Assembly: GCA_029718625.1 (NCBI GenBank)
Contig: CM056380.1
Location: forward strand, 115,690,138 to 115,754,137
Direction of reading: 5' to 3'
Length of the DNA: 64,000 nucleotides
Source: Synaphobranchus kaupii
Taxonomy: Eukaryota; Chordata; Actinopteri; Anguilliformes; Synaphobranchidae
Within the stretch, counting starts at the first letter, position 1. Each line of letters starts with the position of its first letter. The notes beneath the pieces were generated by a model that searched no databases, was not told the origin of the DNA, and saw only the letters and a list, made by a program, of their open reading frames with translations. Of this stretch, positions 1 through 11,938 are shown piece after piece. The translations under genes and the position numbers were made by a program.

Positions 1-910
1 GTGTCCAGGTTGATAACATTTTAAACAAATTGGCCTTCCTTCTGGAGCACAGGGTAGTTTGATACGCCCTGTTCTTGGTTCTCTAGGAGTGCCACTAGAG
101 GGCCCTAAAATATTTTACAATTAAGTCTAACTGAGCTTGCTGTTTCAAAACAATCTCTTTCAACTCCAACAGTTCTGTTTGTGTAGTGTGAATATTTTTA
201 CAGGTAACTGATGCCAAGGCCTCACATGAACGTACGGATCCACGCACCACAGACCCCCTAGCCTGTCCCTCCTCTATCTAATGGATAGCTTCTTGGCGTA
301 CCTTGATCATAGACAGAGTATAATCATCATGTATTAAACGCTTAAGTTCCCTACGTAATGCTGGGTCATGTACATTTTCACAAAACTTAGCACAACCTGG
401 AGATCAGGAATACCATTAGTGTTAGCTTTCTGTACCTTGTCCAGTAGAGCCATGAGGGCATGAGAGAATTTGTGTAAGGACTCCCTCTCCTTGTGTCTCC
501 TAGCAAAGAACTGCTGTTTGAGTATCACATATGACTGCAAGCAACCATACATTTCAAACAGGACTTTAAAGATCTCCTCGTCACTGTTTTTAACCCCTGC
601 TGGTCTATACTTAATTTATGTTCGGGCCTCGCCCTCCAGATGATCGTACACAAATAGAGCACTTTCAGCATTAGACAGAAATACAATGCTTGACCTCTTC
701 CACCCAGTTCTCCACAATGATGGACCCTCTACTGGAGAACATGGGGAATTTCCCATCTCTTGTGATATACACAATCTGTTCTCTCATAGGTGCCTCAGGG
801 TCTGATTCAGTCCCTATTGATATTCCTGGAGTAGGTGCTTTAGAGAGGCGGGTGTTTTCAGCAAGTAGCTGCTGCAGCTGCTTTTGCAACCGCTGTAGCT
901 CCTCCTCCAT
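1..910 (-). pseudogene. Gypsy-type retrotransposon gag remnant, cut by window edge
   Basis: Read on the minus strand. From an ATG at 910 the frame opens with a leucine/glutamine-rich, coiled-coil-like stretch (MEEELQRLQKQLQQLL). A capsid-like region follows, with the segment VENWVEEVKHC. After a frame break between about 670 and 553 comes a second capsid segment at 334-552 (KFSHALMALLDKVQKANTNG), typical of a gag family common in fish genomes. At 1-40 the frame reads RPICLKCYQPGH, the first half of a CCHC zinc knuckle, and is cut by the window edge. Gag packages element RNA into cytoplasmic particles. At least one frameshift and stops make this copy inactive. Any pol would lie beyond position 1. 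A probable 5' LTR sits upstream at 1071-1964. Confidence 0.7.
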
Positions 911-1070
911 AATAATCCCTCAGGTCTTCCTGTGCCAACCACTGCTCTTTCTTGCCAAACCAAAAAGACTTAAAATATTCTCTAGCCACTTCCAACTATA
1001 AAAATTGCCACTCCTCAACAAAGATTTTATTTTTTTATTTTTTTAATGAATCCTGCAGACTACACCAGAT

Positions 1071-1964
1071 TGTAGTGCCCCCTAGGGGCCTGTAGGACTA
1101 TGCCACCCCTTAAGGTTTGGAGATATGGGGAACGCCATAAACCCAGAACAGTTGTTTTTAGAAAAATAACACTTTATTGAAACAATTAAATAATGACCAT
1201 TTTTAAAAGACACGTTTTAAAAACATAAGTACAACATACTTCCAACAGGCCCAGCCCATATAAACAGCCCACCCTCCAAGGGATAACAGTAATAAGATGG
1301 TTTGTCACACTTAGAGCACAATAATAAGATACTCGGTTCCACTGCAATTTGTTTGTACACTCAAGGCACTGCAATAAGATACTCAGTTACACTGCAATCA
1401 CAGATTGACACCAATGTGGAAATAATAGCTATTCCTCGCTTAGGGAAGGTATAGAGCTGAACACAATGTGTGCAGGTGGCTATAATACAACAATAAAATA
1501 TATTTAAAAAAAGGTTTTAAAAGGCAAGAAAGAACAATGGCTGACATTGCTCTGGACAAGACAGCAAACAGCCACGGATTAAGAAGACTTTAAGACGCCG
1601 TCTTGGGTCGCTTGTTTCTCCAACACGTTTCTTTTCTGCTTGCTTTGATAATGTGATGCTGTTGTCTGGCCACAACATGGACACCTCATACAGCCTGCCT
1701 GCACGCTCAACTCGGGACCCAAACAGAAGTGTTCTTTTTCCGTGTCTCGCCTTTGCTGCCATTTTATGCGCATTCTCTACCAGTGCTGCGGCATAGCGGT
1801 GGAGCTACCTGCTACAGTTACGTTTGTTCATCTTTACAATAGCCATTTCGCTGAATAATAGTTTTGGCAGAGATGTAAATCCTACCAACACAAATAGTTT
1901 TAAAACACAGATAGTTTTAAAGAGTAAGCACACTCAATGTCTCAGCCTGTCTCCGCCCACTACA
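1071..1964 (-). mobile_element. Probable 5' LTR of the minus-strand Gypsy element
   Basis: The segment is bounded by TGTAGTG at 1071 and CACTACA at 1958-1964, a perfect 7-bp terminal inverted repeat of the TG...CA type. On the minus strand an AATAAA polyadenylation signal lies at about 1173-1178, about 100 bases before the LTR end. Just inside (about 1056-1067) the minus strand begins TGG, as primer-binding sites do, and the gag ATG follows about 160 bases later. The partner LTR would be outside the window, so the LTR call rests on structure only. Confidence 0.5.
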
Positions 1965-2218
1965 CAATTTCGAAAAATACTTTGTTGGGTGAGTGAGAGA
2001 GAAGGGTGAGGTGGGCACAAATGCATAAATGAAGGTACAATGTACAAATTATTTTGTATAACTCCGATAAAACTGTCAAACTAGACGTTGCAGATCAAAT
2101 ATGAATCAGGTTTCAGCAACTGCATGGTCTATTTCTCACCTCAAATATATTTAGAAACATATTTTAGTGGACTGTTTAGGTGGAATAGGAGAATTTATGA
2201 ACAGGCCGCCACATTGTT
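1965..2218. other. No recognisable feature
   Basis: AT-rich sequence outside the probable LTR. The five bases after the LTR, CAATT, would be one target-site duplication if the LTR boundary is right; the partner is outside the window. Confidence 0.5.
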
Positions 2219-2520
2219 CTGCTTTCCGTTGTGGGCGGCAACAATTATTCATATGACGTAGCGGTACCTCCAAAGAGGTACTCTGACATCACGATTGGGT
2301 TGTGGGCCGAGTGGGAAGCAGAAAGAAAATTTCAACTGTTAGAGGGCAGCACCAAGATGCTTTTCTACCAGTTTCTTCTGGTATATGATATTATTTCAGA
2401 ATTGTTGAAATAACGGAATGTATGAATAAGTTTCATTATAAGGTAGGCATACAAACACGTTTACAGCTAAAAAAAAAAAACGTGATCTATAATGTAGTTA
2501 CCCCTTGGTAACGTAGGCAA
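2219..2520. repeat. Dispersed repeat, partner at 18893-19160
   Basis: About 250-300 bases align colinearly with 18893-19160. Shared blocks include CCAAAGAGGTACTCTGAC, TTTCAGAATTGTTGAAATAA and the following GGAATG(T/G)ATGAATAAG, with small indels between them. The second copy lies inside the hAT element at 15872-21495, so this may be a detached piece of that family. The 60-codon open frame here is not kept in the other copy, which argues against coding. Confidence 0.65.
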
Positions 2521-4384
2521 TAGTTATATGATTGCAAATAGCTAATGTTACGAAAGGAAGCATGGTTTATCGGCTAAAAATCAATACTTATCTGCTGAGT
2601 TATTTTCAAAAATAATTCTGTTAGCCAAATTAAATAACTAGGCCTATATCTGCCATTGATATGAGGTGCTAGCCAGCTTGCTACATTGGGTAAAACAGAC
2701 CTTATATAAGTATGCAAACGCAAATGACAATGCCGGGCCTACGTACTTGAAATGCATGGTCCTGTTGTAAATTCTCAATGTGCGCTCTTATGTCCCTGTG
2801 GAGGTAATCAACCCGAGTCCTCGAGGGAGTGATCCAGGACAAATCAGAGCACCTGTAAACCGACTGCATATGCTGCATATGTTATCATTCCAAGCACAAT
2901 TGCAATACCAGAATTTTAAATTATTTTTTCTTAATTATGCCTTTTCACGTTTTGAGGCATTATACTACAACGTATTATGTGAACGAACATGCTCAGCGAG
3001 AGACCCATCAAACTGGGCTGCCATGACAGTTGTGAAAGATGGAGTGGAGGAAACAGAACTGTTTTCTGTCGGAGGAAAGCACAAATAGAAGAAGAGAGCT
3101 TGTTCCTGTTGTTGCCTGCTATAGATTTTGAGTGCAAAACATTGGAGCTGCCATGAAAAATTAATGGGGAATATCAGACCTTTGAAGGAGAATTTAAACT
3201 TCCCCGATGACATTTGTGAAAATGTGTCAAAAATTTTTTATGCAAATGTAATTTTAATAAATACTTTCACAAACTGCTGCACATAATTAAATTTGTGTTC
3301 ACAAAAAATTGACCAGTGAGGTTTTTTGAAGTTAGTTGTTTTGTGACCACTAGAGGGAAGTAGCTGCTAAGATACAGACCTGGAACCAGAGAGCTTAAGG
3401 GCAGTTCAGAGATTGGAATGTCAGGGTGGCTGTTCGCTTACTAGTTTTAACCTTACATTGACTAAACAAAATGTGTTTTAGGATAGCAGGTGTGCCACAT
3501 TTCCCATATACCTATAATCTATTTGACAACTGTAATCTTGCAAGCTATAAAGCAAAAGTATTGATTCTAGTGCATTGCTTGCTTTTTAGTCGCAAACAAG
3601 CCTGCTAGCAGGATAATGGTAGTTATAGAAAGAGGAAATTCTTTACGTAGCAAAGGCGTGTGGCACACTCAGGACGCTTTCCATATTCCTGGGAAATGAG
3701 TGCTGTGCTTTCAATGATGTGGTCTCACGCCCATATTTTCCATGTGTTAGTTCACATAGTGTATGCTCACTGCCAGATTATGCTTTATTGAACATGCCCA
3801 CTGAATTAATCAATGCTGTTTTACAAAACACATTAAAAATAAAAACAACAATAATACTAATAACAGGACACTAAGTGGTAGTCCTATGCTTTTCAGCCTT
3901 AGTTCTAAAATATATCTTTTCTCATCATCAGCACATGCAATTCTTCAGAATGTACCATTTGTTTTAGAGTACCACCCAAACTGTCACAATATAACAATAA
4001 AAACGATAAGAAGCTTAAATCTCATAGTTGATTGAAGTTCCGTATTTTTATAATAGAAAAGGTTTCTATACATTATATTAACTTAAATTTTTATTTGGAT
4101 TGTTTCTAAGGGTCCAAGCACACAGGGCCTGATTTAGCATGTGCTAAAAGGTTTTTAACACCTTTAGCACACGCAAAACCAATAACATGACCATGCCATT
4201 TTTTTGCCCACAGTGAGCAAATATGAATCATGATTATGCGTATATAATCAAATTATGCATGCTGTGACTCTGAAAAGGTATGTTAAGCATTTTAAATGCT
4301 TCTTCAGTAATGCGGCCAGTGAGTGAAAATTTGAATATGTTTTGAAAATGTGCCTCATATACCATCAAAACTGGGTATAAACTG
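2521..4384. other. Unassigned AT-rich DNA
   Basis: No gene, RNA or complete element was recognised. GGGCCTGATTTAGC at about 4125 resembles the end of a Harbinger-like element, but I found no matching opposite end nearby. Short open frames around 2780-3213 overlap on both strands and match nothing I know. Confidence 0.4.
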
Positions 4385-4690
4385 ACCAGGAAGGACAGAA
4401 CCAAGAAAAGAGGTGGGGGTGTAAGCGTCTATATACACTTGCAAGACATTGTAGGAACAGTCTAAATCCTAGCAAGGATATCTTGATTAGATTACTGGGA
4501 GCCAATGAGAAAGGCCTTAATGTAGGAGAATGCTATAGCCCACAAACACTGGCCAGCAATGAAACATAAAGACTTTTTCAGGAAGGAGAGACATTAATAA
4601 TGAGTGAATTCACTTACCCCTCTAATAAATGGGAATATGTGGGAAATCATAATAATAATCTACAATCCCAACTCAATTTGGAATGTCCAA
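4385..4690 (+). pseudogene. LINE AP-endonuclease remnant
   Basis: Translation in shifting frames gives the signature order of a CR1/L2/Rex1-group LINE endonuclease. First is a TKKRGGGVSVYIHLQDI-like segment at about 4400-4455. Next is IRLLGANEKGLNVGECYSP at about 4487-4550, corresponding to the usual CYRPP block. Last is TLIMSEFTYPSNKWEY at about 4590-4640, corresponding to the LVMGDFNYPDI-type metal-binding block; the conserved Gly-Asp is lost (MSEF instead of MGDF). In intact LINEs this domain nicks chromosomal DNA to prime reverse transcription. Stops and frameshifts make it a fossil. A related remnant lies at 48340-48610. Confidence 0.6.
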
Positions 4691-4704
4691 TTTGCAAACT
4701 ATGT

Positions 4705-4780
4705 ACAAGCGTGCTCATATACGTTCCTGTTGCCGGCTCGGGAGAGAGAAGACACTCACGGTTCTCCGATGAAACACGTG
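4705..4780 (-). repeat. 3' part of a SINE split by a Harbinger-like insertion
   Basis: This piece reads naturally as the continuation, on the minus strand, of the SINE at 6745-7040 once 4781-6744 is removed. It ends with GTG at 4778-4780, the same three bases that follow the inserted element at 6745-6747. Confidence 0.5.
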
Positions 4781-6744
4781 GGGCCCTATCTTACACCCGG
4801 CGCAAAGCGGCGCTAACGCAAACGCAAGTGTCTGTGCTATCTTACACCCGGCGCTAGGTCCATAATAACGCCTAACGCTTACGCCGTTTAACTACCATGT
4901 ACTCTTGCGCCATCATTAGTGAACTGGGCGTGTTGGTCTTAAGATGAGGAGTGGCCAGGATTCTTTTTGGCGTATTGCTATCTTGAGCCAGCAGAAAGCG
5001 CTTGCGCTAGAACCACCACAAACCTGGTCTAAAGTCATGTCGCAGTTGTTTACATGCTATTTTAACGGCGCATATAAGTGCGTCTACATAGGCGTGTGCA
5101 CAACGCGCGTACCCTCCTGTCTGTTACACACAGGGGCGTGCACAGGCATGACTAAAATATCTAGATCACAATGTGAAATATTATTATTGTGTAGGCTATA
5201 TCAAAAATGCATAATAATAAAAGGTTCCATAGGTCCACATACCTTTCCCTCAGCGAAGGGAAACAATGCCACATTACATTGCTCACAGCCCACTCCATCA
5301 ACATCCAGGCGATGTGCGATGGTACGGGACAATGGCTATCCATTAAAAAGGAGCTGATAACACCTATAGCTATCAAGCCTAATGCGCAAATTGTCTTTGC
5401 ACCTAATGCGTGAATTGTCATTCAATGGAAAACTCGCGCATGGCAATAGACGGACATTTAAGTTCTGAAAATGCGCTTCAGATGTCATTACAATACAGCT
5501 CTGTTTATCTATGAATACAGCCTGTAAGTAAATAGAATGGTTTGTGACTGAAAAAAGTTCAAAACCTTGTCCAGTGAATATTGCATTTATTGTTTTTCAA
5601 ATAGCCTAGGCTACAGCGGATTCGCTGTGCATAAGGTTTTTTCGATAGCCTATGGTTAAAAGACGGAGATGTCACCATGTTAACTAAATTGTAACCTTAG
5701 CTATTCTTCGTCCTTCATATTTTTTTAAATTACAGTGACCAGGTTTCCATACTCTCACCGTTTAAAACCCAGCTGATTTCACCCGTTATTCCTTAACTGA
5801 ACAAAACGATTTTAAAGAGAACTAAGCGTCTAATTAGAAACTAAAATAAATTTGCAGCACGTTACACAATTAATTCACAATTAATTTTAATGGCATTCTC
5901 TGCACGTGAGCTGCATGTTCTCTGTTTCCCCTGCTGTAAGTCGCACGTTTCACGGTCTTCCTGGGAAAGTGGATTGTTTTAAAGGATTACGCTACGAGTA
6001 AAACAGGTTGGTCACATTTCCATAAACAGGACATTATTAAACAAGGGGAAATATGCCTGAACTTATGGGTTGCGAAGCAGCTTTATTGTAGGCTATTTAG
6101 TGTCATCATTAAGGCAAAATAACGGTATGTATGTTATTAATCAATATTAGCCTACTATGCAGGTAGCCTAATGAACTTTGGATGAAGCTTGAACTTCGAG
6201 AACTCCATGAGAACAGCCTCTTGGAATTGATGTTTGACACTTTCATTGCATAATCAAACGAAATTCGCTGAACAAGCAGGCTAATTTGGCGTTTTCTAAG
6301 GTGAGACTGAAGCCATTGATAGCTTATTCTCAGCTGTTGCAGGTCCTTTTAACGAAATTTAACCGCACATATTTTGTAAAATAACAGCCCTGTCTGGAAT
6401 TACCAGGAACTCATAGGCTAATGGTTAGTCCGAATAATATTGATCATACTCCATTTAGCCTATTCCTTGATCACACTAAACATGCACGAGCATGTCTGTT
6501 TCGCCATCATAAGCAATCCGCCAAGGTGGAAAAGCAGGCTTTTAAAGGGAATGGGATATGACATTTTGATTGGTTTATTGAATGCCACGCCCAAGACACA
6601 CCTATAATTAATGAAGCGACTAGGTTCAGCCCAGTTGCGCCATGCGCCGTGCTTAGCGCCAAAAAAACACGCCGTTAAAATAGCAAAAGTGGACTTGGAC
6701 ACGCCCTAAATAGACTAAGCGCCAAGATCGCCAAGATAGGGCCC
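4781..6744. mobile_element. PIF/Harbinger-like non-autonomous transposon, copy 1
   Basis: Ends are GGGCCCTATCTT at 4781 and AAGATAGGGCCC ending at 6744, flanked by a 3-bp duplication GTG (4778-4780, 6745-6747). Three-base duplications are the PIF/Harbinger rule. The left end carries a second copy of CTATCTTACACCCGGCGC about 50 bases inside. The body matches a second copy at 60341-62299 (opposite orientation) and a right-end fragment at 40188-40430. A frame at 4944-5357 matches one in copy 2 (QDSFWRIAILSQQKALAL), but both are broken and unlike any transposase I know. Superfamily assignment is by ends and duplication only. Confidence 0.7.
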
Positions 6745-7040
6745 GTGGTGTCACCCAGCTGCTTCTTTGCACACCACAGCCACAAGCTGCACACACGCAG
6801 AGTGAAGGTGGATGAAACCCACTCATACGCGTAGAGAGCAAGCCATGGGTGCCCGGACGGCCAACAGGGGTCGCTAGAGCGACGAACAATGCTATCCCAA
6901 CCGACAATCCTTCCCTTTGGACGACGCAAAGCCAATTTTGCACCGCCCCTGCAGGGCTGCCAGCAACAGTACTTCAACAGTTGGCACTGGCATGGGTCGG
7001 ATTAAATCCGAGACCATGGTGCTCAGTCATACTTTTACTG
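6745..7040 (-). repeat. tRNA-derived SINE, 5' part
   Basis: On the minus strand the head contains GTCTCGGATTTAATCC, a degenerate RNA polymerase III B box, followed by a GC-rich body with ATTGGC. The body loosely resembles the SINE at 21112-21440. Its 3' continuation is at 4705-4780, separated by the Harbinger-like element. SINEs are transcribed by polymerase III and moved by a LINE partner. Confidence 0.55.
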
Positions 7041-8465
7041 TGTGAGCTAACCAGCAGCCATATAATAATTTTATGCGCTTGCATGAATACAAAATCACAA
7101 TCTTTGCACTAACTGACTATTAGAGCTCTGTGTTGGCTTTTAGTGTTGTCGAACAAGGCTCACAATTTTTCATCTTTGCAGAATATACTGCACGTGTTCA
7201 CAACAGTGCTAAAATGATCTTAGCCAAGAGAAAGACATCTAAAAGAACATTCACAGATTGTGCATTAGATAGTAAATTAATACAGCGTGTTCCTTAGACA
7301 GCATAACACAAGCTGCTTTCTGTACACCTTTCATGTACATTTTTTTCTTGCCTTTCTGAGAACAAAGTGACACAAAGACAAAAAAATTATCAGCACATCC
7401 AGTCAGTTAGCGACAGTTAATTGTCAGGGCTCATCCGTGCAGAGGTTCTTGCATGTGAAGATAAGACGCCGTGTGCTGATGTTGATGTATCGGGCAGCCG
7501 TTACCCCACAAGGTTGAGATGGGGAGAAAGGGGTCAGGATCAGGGCATTGCCAACACCAGGAAAAAGCTTTGGAGACATGCAGGTGAACTCCACCATGGA
7601 AAATGCAGTAAGCTATTAAAATGATAAAAAAGTAGGATTATCCTCTTTAGTGTCTCCTAAACCTTGTTGAGTTTCGACAGCATAAAAAAGAAGGTTGCAT
7701 ACAGAACACTTTATACTTTCATCTATACAGGGTTTGATTATGGTTCTTTTCCATTCATAATTTAAACCTTCACCCTGTGTGAGGTCACATATTTAGCTTA
7801 TTTTTCATAGGCCTGGACTTCAACTGGATTCTTTGCTGCATTATATAGAGTAATTTTTTCCTTGCGTTTATGATTTTTGGCCCGCAATGGCGTCTCGTCG
7901 TCAACAGGGCCTTTTGTCCCTTTCATTCGTCACAAGGAAACATGGATCCAATCATCGGCTGGCAGGTACCCTCAGAAGCTGAATTTCACAATACGCCACA
8001 GTGCTTTGTGTAGAGACTCTTTGCCACCACTCATGCACATGTACAGGGGAACTGTGCCTTTTGTTTGTACATTATGTTCAGTTCCGACATCTCAGTAACC
8101 CACTCACTAGGGTAACTCATGCTGTAAGGAGCTCCCTGTGACCTCAGCTCAGAGCCTGGGTTGACCAGACAGATATTGGGTATCCCACTGATCGTGAAGT
8201 GAAAGATGAGGGCTCAAGGCTACCAGGTTTTTTTTAGCTAAAGGGGACAATATCTTAGGTTACGGGAGAGCAATAGCTTTGCTCTCTCCCCAATGTGTCT
8301 AGAAAGGGAAGTTACCATTTGTGAGATTAGTTTCCTGAGAATATATTCTACCAAGTATTAGCCAGTGCTATGTTATAAGTCATTGGTTGAGTTGGCTTGA
8401 ATTGCTTCCCCCAGTTGGAGCCCCACCTAAATGAGATCATGGTTTGTCAGAAGTGAGTGACCATA
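7041..8465. other. Unassigned DNA with two exon-like islands
   Basis: Mostly AT-rich. Two less AT-rich open stretches stand out. The first is about 7428-7607, preceded by ATTGTCAG and followed by GTAAGC, open in one plus frame. The second is about 7877-8097 with a GTAACC at its end. Neither translation resembles a known domain, so I do not call them genes. Confidence 0.3.
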
Positions 8466-8467
8466 TA

Positions 8468-9562
8468 CAGTGAGCACCATAATTCATTGGACAGTGACAC
8501 ATTTTTTGTTATTTTGGTTCTGTACTCTAGAACTTTGAGCTTGAAAGGATACAATGACAAGGAGGTTGAAGTGCAGACTGTCATCTTTAATTTGAGGGTA
8601 TTTTCATCCGGATGAACCATTTAGAAATTATTTGTACATAGTCCCTGCCATTTTTGGGCATCAAAAAATATTGGACAGTTTAACATAATGTAGAATAAAC
8701 AACAATCATTTAAAATATTTGGTCGCATATCCTTTGCATGCCATGACTTCCTGATGTCTGTAACCCAACAATATCAAAGGTCTCTTGATATCTTATTTTC
8801 TGGTACTCCTACAAGCGATACTTATGGAACACATGGTTGGCTAAATGGCTGTAAGTCATCAAGGGTCTGTCATATCAAACAAGCCTTAAACCATCACTCT
8901 GCTGCCAGATATGCAGTAGATATGGATGGATAACTTGAAGGGTTTCTTCTGACTTATTTTTCCACAGAGTTCAATAGGAAAATGTGTCAGGAGAAAAAAC
9001 CCTTAAAGTGATCCATCCATATCTACTGCATATCTGGCAGCAGAGTGATGGTTTAAGGCTGATTTGATACCGCAGACCCTTGATGACTTACAGCCATTTT
9101 GCCAACCATGTTTTCCACACTGTTCCAGCATAATGTACAGCTAAATCTAGTCCCAGCCCCCAATTTCCATAGAGATCCATTCAAATGCAGAGAAGTTATA
9201 GTATCGCTATAGTACCAGAAAATAATATATCAAGAGTCTTTTGATGTTGTTGGGTCACAGACATCAGGAAGTCATGGCATGCAAAGGTTATGCGACCCAA
9301 TATAAAAAAGGACTACTGTATTCTACATTATGTTAAACTGTCCAATATTTTTTGATGCCCAAAAATGGGGGGACTATGTACAAAAGTTTCTGTAATTTCT
9401 AAACGGTTCATCGGATATGGATGAAAATACGCTCAAATTAAAGCTGACAGTCTGCACTTCAATGACTCATTGTCATTATATCCTTTCAAACTCAAAGTGC
9501 TAGAGTACAGAACTAAAATAACAAAAAATGTGTCACTGTCCAATGAATTATGTTGCTCACTG
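8468..9562. mobile_element. Tc1-type palindromic MITE
   Basis: The ends are CAGTGAGCACCATAATTCAT at 8468 and its inverse at the other end, flanked by TA on both sides (8466-8467 and 9563-9564). The arms are at least 330 bases long and nearly the whole element folds back on itself. It has no transposase frame, so it would need an enzyme supplied by a Tc1/mariner relative. A related copy lies at 42550-43746, sharing the internal block around CTGCTGCCAGATATGCAG. Confidence 0.85.
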
Positions 9563-9564
9563 TA

Positions 9565-10390
9565 TTTATTAGCAAAGCATATTTCTGGAATTGTAGAGTG
9601 TTTTTCCAAAACTCACGCAGCCCACTCTAACCAATTTTGACAAAATAAACATTTTTGTTTATTTTAAAGCGATGGATTTTTTGCTTGAAAAATCACATTA
9701 TTATAGTTAAATCCCTCAGAATATAAAACTGCAAATATATAACCATTTATTAGAAAAATTGAACCCAACTTGAAAAATATGGTTTATTTTAGTGAGGTTT
9801 GGAAAAAAAACTGTGAGAAACGGTAGGTGTAACACAGATGTAAGGTTAGGGATGAGTTTCTGCACTATAGACAGCAGTTGTTCCTCTTCAGGTGGTTAAC
9901 CTGAAACGCATTCTGGGTAAAATATACCATTCAATTACTGTCAGTTATATTCACATACATATTTGTGCATGGGTCTAATAAATATAATGAATAATTGCAG
10001 AAAAACAACACCAGAGTTTCAACCATCCTGAAGCCCTCCAAAATGCAGAACACGTTAGTAAAATAAGGAATGCACAGTATTTTTATGCTTATCAAAGAAC
10101 GGGAGAGGTTTCAGATCTCTGTGCCGAATAACCCTGTAAAAGGCGAGGAGCACAATCCCATCTGTTGCCAGGCAATGAGATGTCAGCAATTTGCGCAGTC
10201 CCAGTTCTTGAAGTTGCCAACACTCCCAGTGCCAAACGGGTCACTAAATGACTTTAATCCAAGTGTAGAACGAGGGACTCTGGTGGCTAAAGGGGGTGGG
10301 ATGGTTGAGCAGGCCTGGTTCAGAAACAACCTCCTGAAAATAAAGTCCAAAAATCTTTAACAAATAGATAAAAGGAAATTATGTTACATA
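9565..10390. other. No recognised feature
   Basis: AT-rich in the first 500 bases. A 96-codon plus-strand frame at 10070-10360 matches no family I know and lacks supporting splice or promoter signals. Confidence 0.4.
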
Positions 10391-10398
10391 AACAATTT

Positions 10399-10666
10399 GG
10401 TAACGATTTACATTAACTGCATCTTCATAAAGCATTCATTGTGCATTCATGAGCATTGCAAAAGCATCACATGACAATTACATAGAGCATTATGAATGCT
10501 TTATGTGTGCAGTATTCCTAGATCTGTGAACCTCAGGTCAGATCTATCCCATGAGACATTATAAAGCATTGATGATGCTCTATGTAATTGTAATGTAATG
10601 CTTTTGTAATACTCATGAATGCATAATGAATGCTTTATGAAGATGCAGTTAATGTAAATCGTTACC
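10399..10666. mobile_element. Palindromic MITE with 8-bp target duplication
   Basis: The element starts GGTAACGATTTACATTAA and ends with the inverse, TTAATGTAAATCGTTACC. Arms of roughly 100 bases pair with few mismatches. It is flanked by identical AACAATTT at 10391-10398 and 10667-10674. An 8-base duplication suggests the hAT superfamily, though other superfamilies also make 8-9 base duplications. No coding capacity. Confidence 0.8.
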
Positions 10667-10674
10667 AACAATTT

Positions 10675-11734
10675 TAAAAAATGATATAAGCTGTGGTGGT
10701 ATGGGGGAGAGATGCTTACCATGCTTGTATGAAATATTAGTATGTTGTATTTTAATTTAAAGTCGTCAATTATTTATTACGCATTTGCAAAGTTTTGCAG
10801 TATTGTCTCAAACAAATTTTATGTGACACACGTTGCAAAGCAAATTTTCCCTCCGGTCAATAGAAGATTTATTCTACTCTATTCTCCCTCTGTACTCAGA
10901 AGGGCCAGAACAGAAGGGCAACAGTTTACTTATTAGGGTCAAACTAGGACACTTTCAGGAAAGTGTTTTGTGTCTGTGTTTGTGGGTGGGGTTGCCTGGA
11001 GCAGGGGGATTGTAAATGATTATATGATAAAAAGCAAAGCCAAGATCTCAAGCAGGAATGCAGTTAGACGGGGTTGGGCGGAGTCCCTGTGTTTATTTCT
11101 GTCAGCCTGTATTAATAGTGTATTAATATGAAGGGTGGCAACTGCTTGGCATGGGCAGAAAGCTGATAGAGATGGCTTGCTTTTAAAGATATGGGCTTTA
11201 CCCTTGAAATGCAACTGTACGCCTTTACTGAGAATTGCTTTTGCATAACAGTAACACTGTTATTGGACTATAATAAAACAATCCACTCCACACACATTTA
11301 CATTAAATTCACTTTCATGGCTAAACATGGCAAACATTGGTAGGTGCAAATAACCAGGAAGACTATACACAACAGAACATAATATACAGCAACATTAATG
11401 TTATTTAGTGAGAAGCTGCTCAGACCATTACATTATTTTTTATATTCAAACATTTGTAAGTCCTTCCCTAAAAACTCTTTCAGACAGGAAAGTGGAAAGA
11501 GACTCTTTTCATTTCTGTGAGAAACATGTACATTTTAAGTACAGTTCTCACCACTTTTCCACTCTTTGGGGCTGCTTATTATCTGGGTGAACAATAGGGA
11601 GGCGTGTTTTTCTTCCAGGAATATCTGGTCAAAGGTTGAGGAACGCTGCAACTCTGCAGCTGCCTGGGATTGGAAGAGATTCAGGGAGGCTCCAACACAG
11701 GGCCGAGTGAAGGATGGGGAAAGGGTTAAAACTT
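10675..11734. other. No recognised feature
   Basis: AT-rich sequence with scattered short frames on both strands and no domain, RNA or element ends that I recognise. Confidence 0.4.
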
Positions 11735-11938
11735 TACAGTTAAACATTTTGCAGATATTCTTATCCAGAGAAACGTATACAGCTTGCATTTTTACAAACA
11801 ATAAATTAAAATGTGCAACATTTACTGAAACTATTTACATTAAGTACCTTGTGCAACGACAACAATCCATCTGGGAATTAAACCTACAACCTCTGAGTAA
11901 TAAGCCCAGTTCCCTAACCATTATACTACACTGCCACC
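11735..11938 (-). repeat. tRNA-derived SINE with L2-like tail
   Basis: On the minus strand the head reads GTATAATGGTTAGGGAAC (A box region) and, about 40 bases on, GTAGGTTTAATTCCC (B box region). The 3' end carries CTCTGGATAAGAATATCTGC, which closely parallels the tail of the L2 fragment at 14239-14286 (TTTGGATAAAAGCGTCTGCC). A shared tail is the known basis for SINE mobilisation by an L2 LINE in fish. Confidence 0.8.

Noticed and set aside
2231..2413. 60-codon frame in the dispersed repeat
   Set aside because: The sister copy at 18893 has a deletion and shifts that destroy it.
4944..5421. 137-codon frame whose start (QDSFWRIAILSQQKALAL) is repeated in the copy at 61897-62133
   Set aside because: Similarity comes from the two DNA copies of the same repeat; frames shift between copies and no domain is visible.
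7877..8098. 73-codon plus-strand frame in a GC-richer patch
   Set aside because: Not similar to anything I know, and an overlapping frame is just as open.
10070..10360. 96-codon plus-strand frame
   Set aside because: No recognised domain, no splice or promoter signals, and length within chance for this much sequence.
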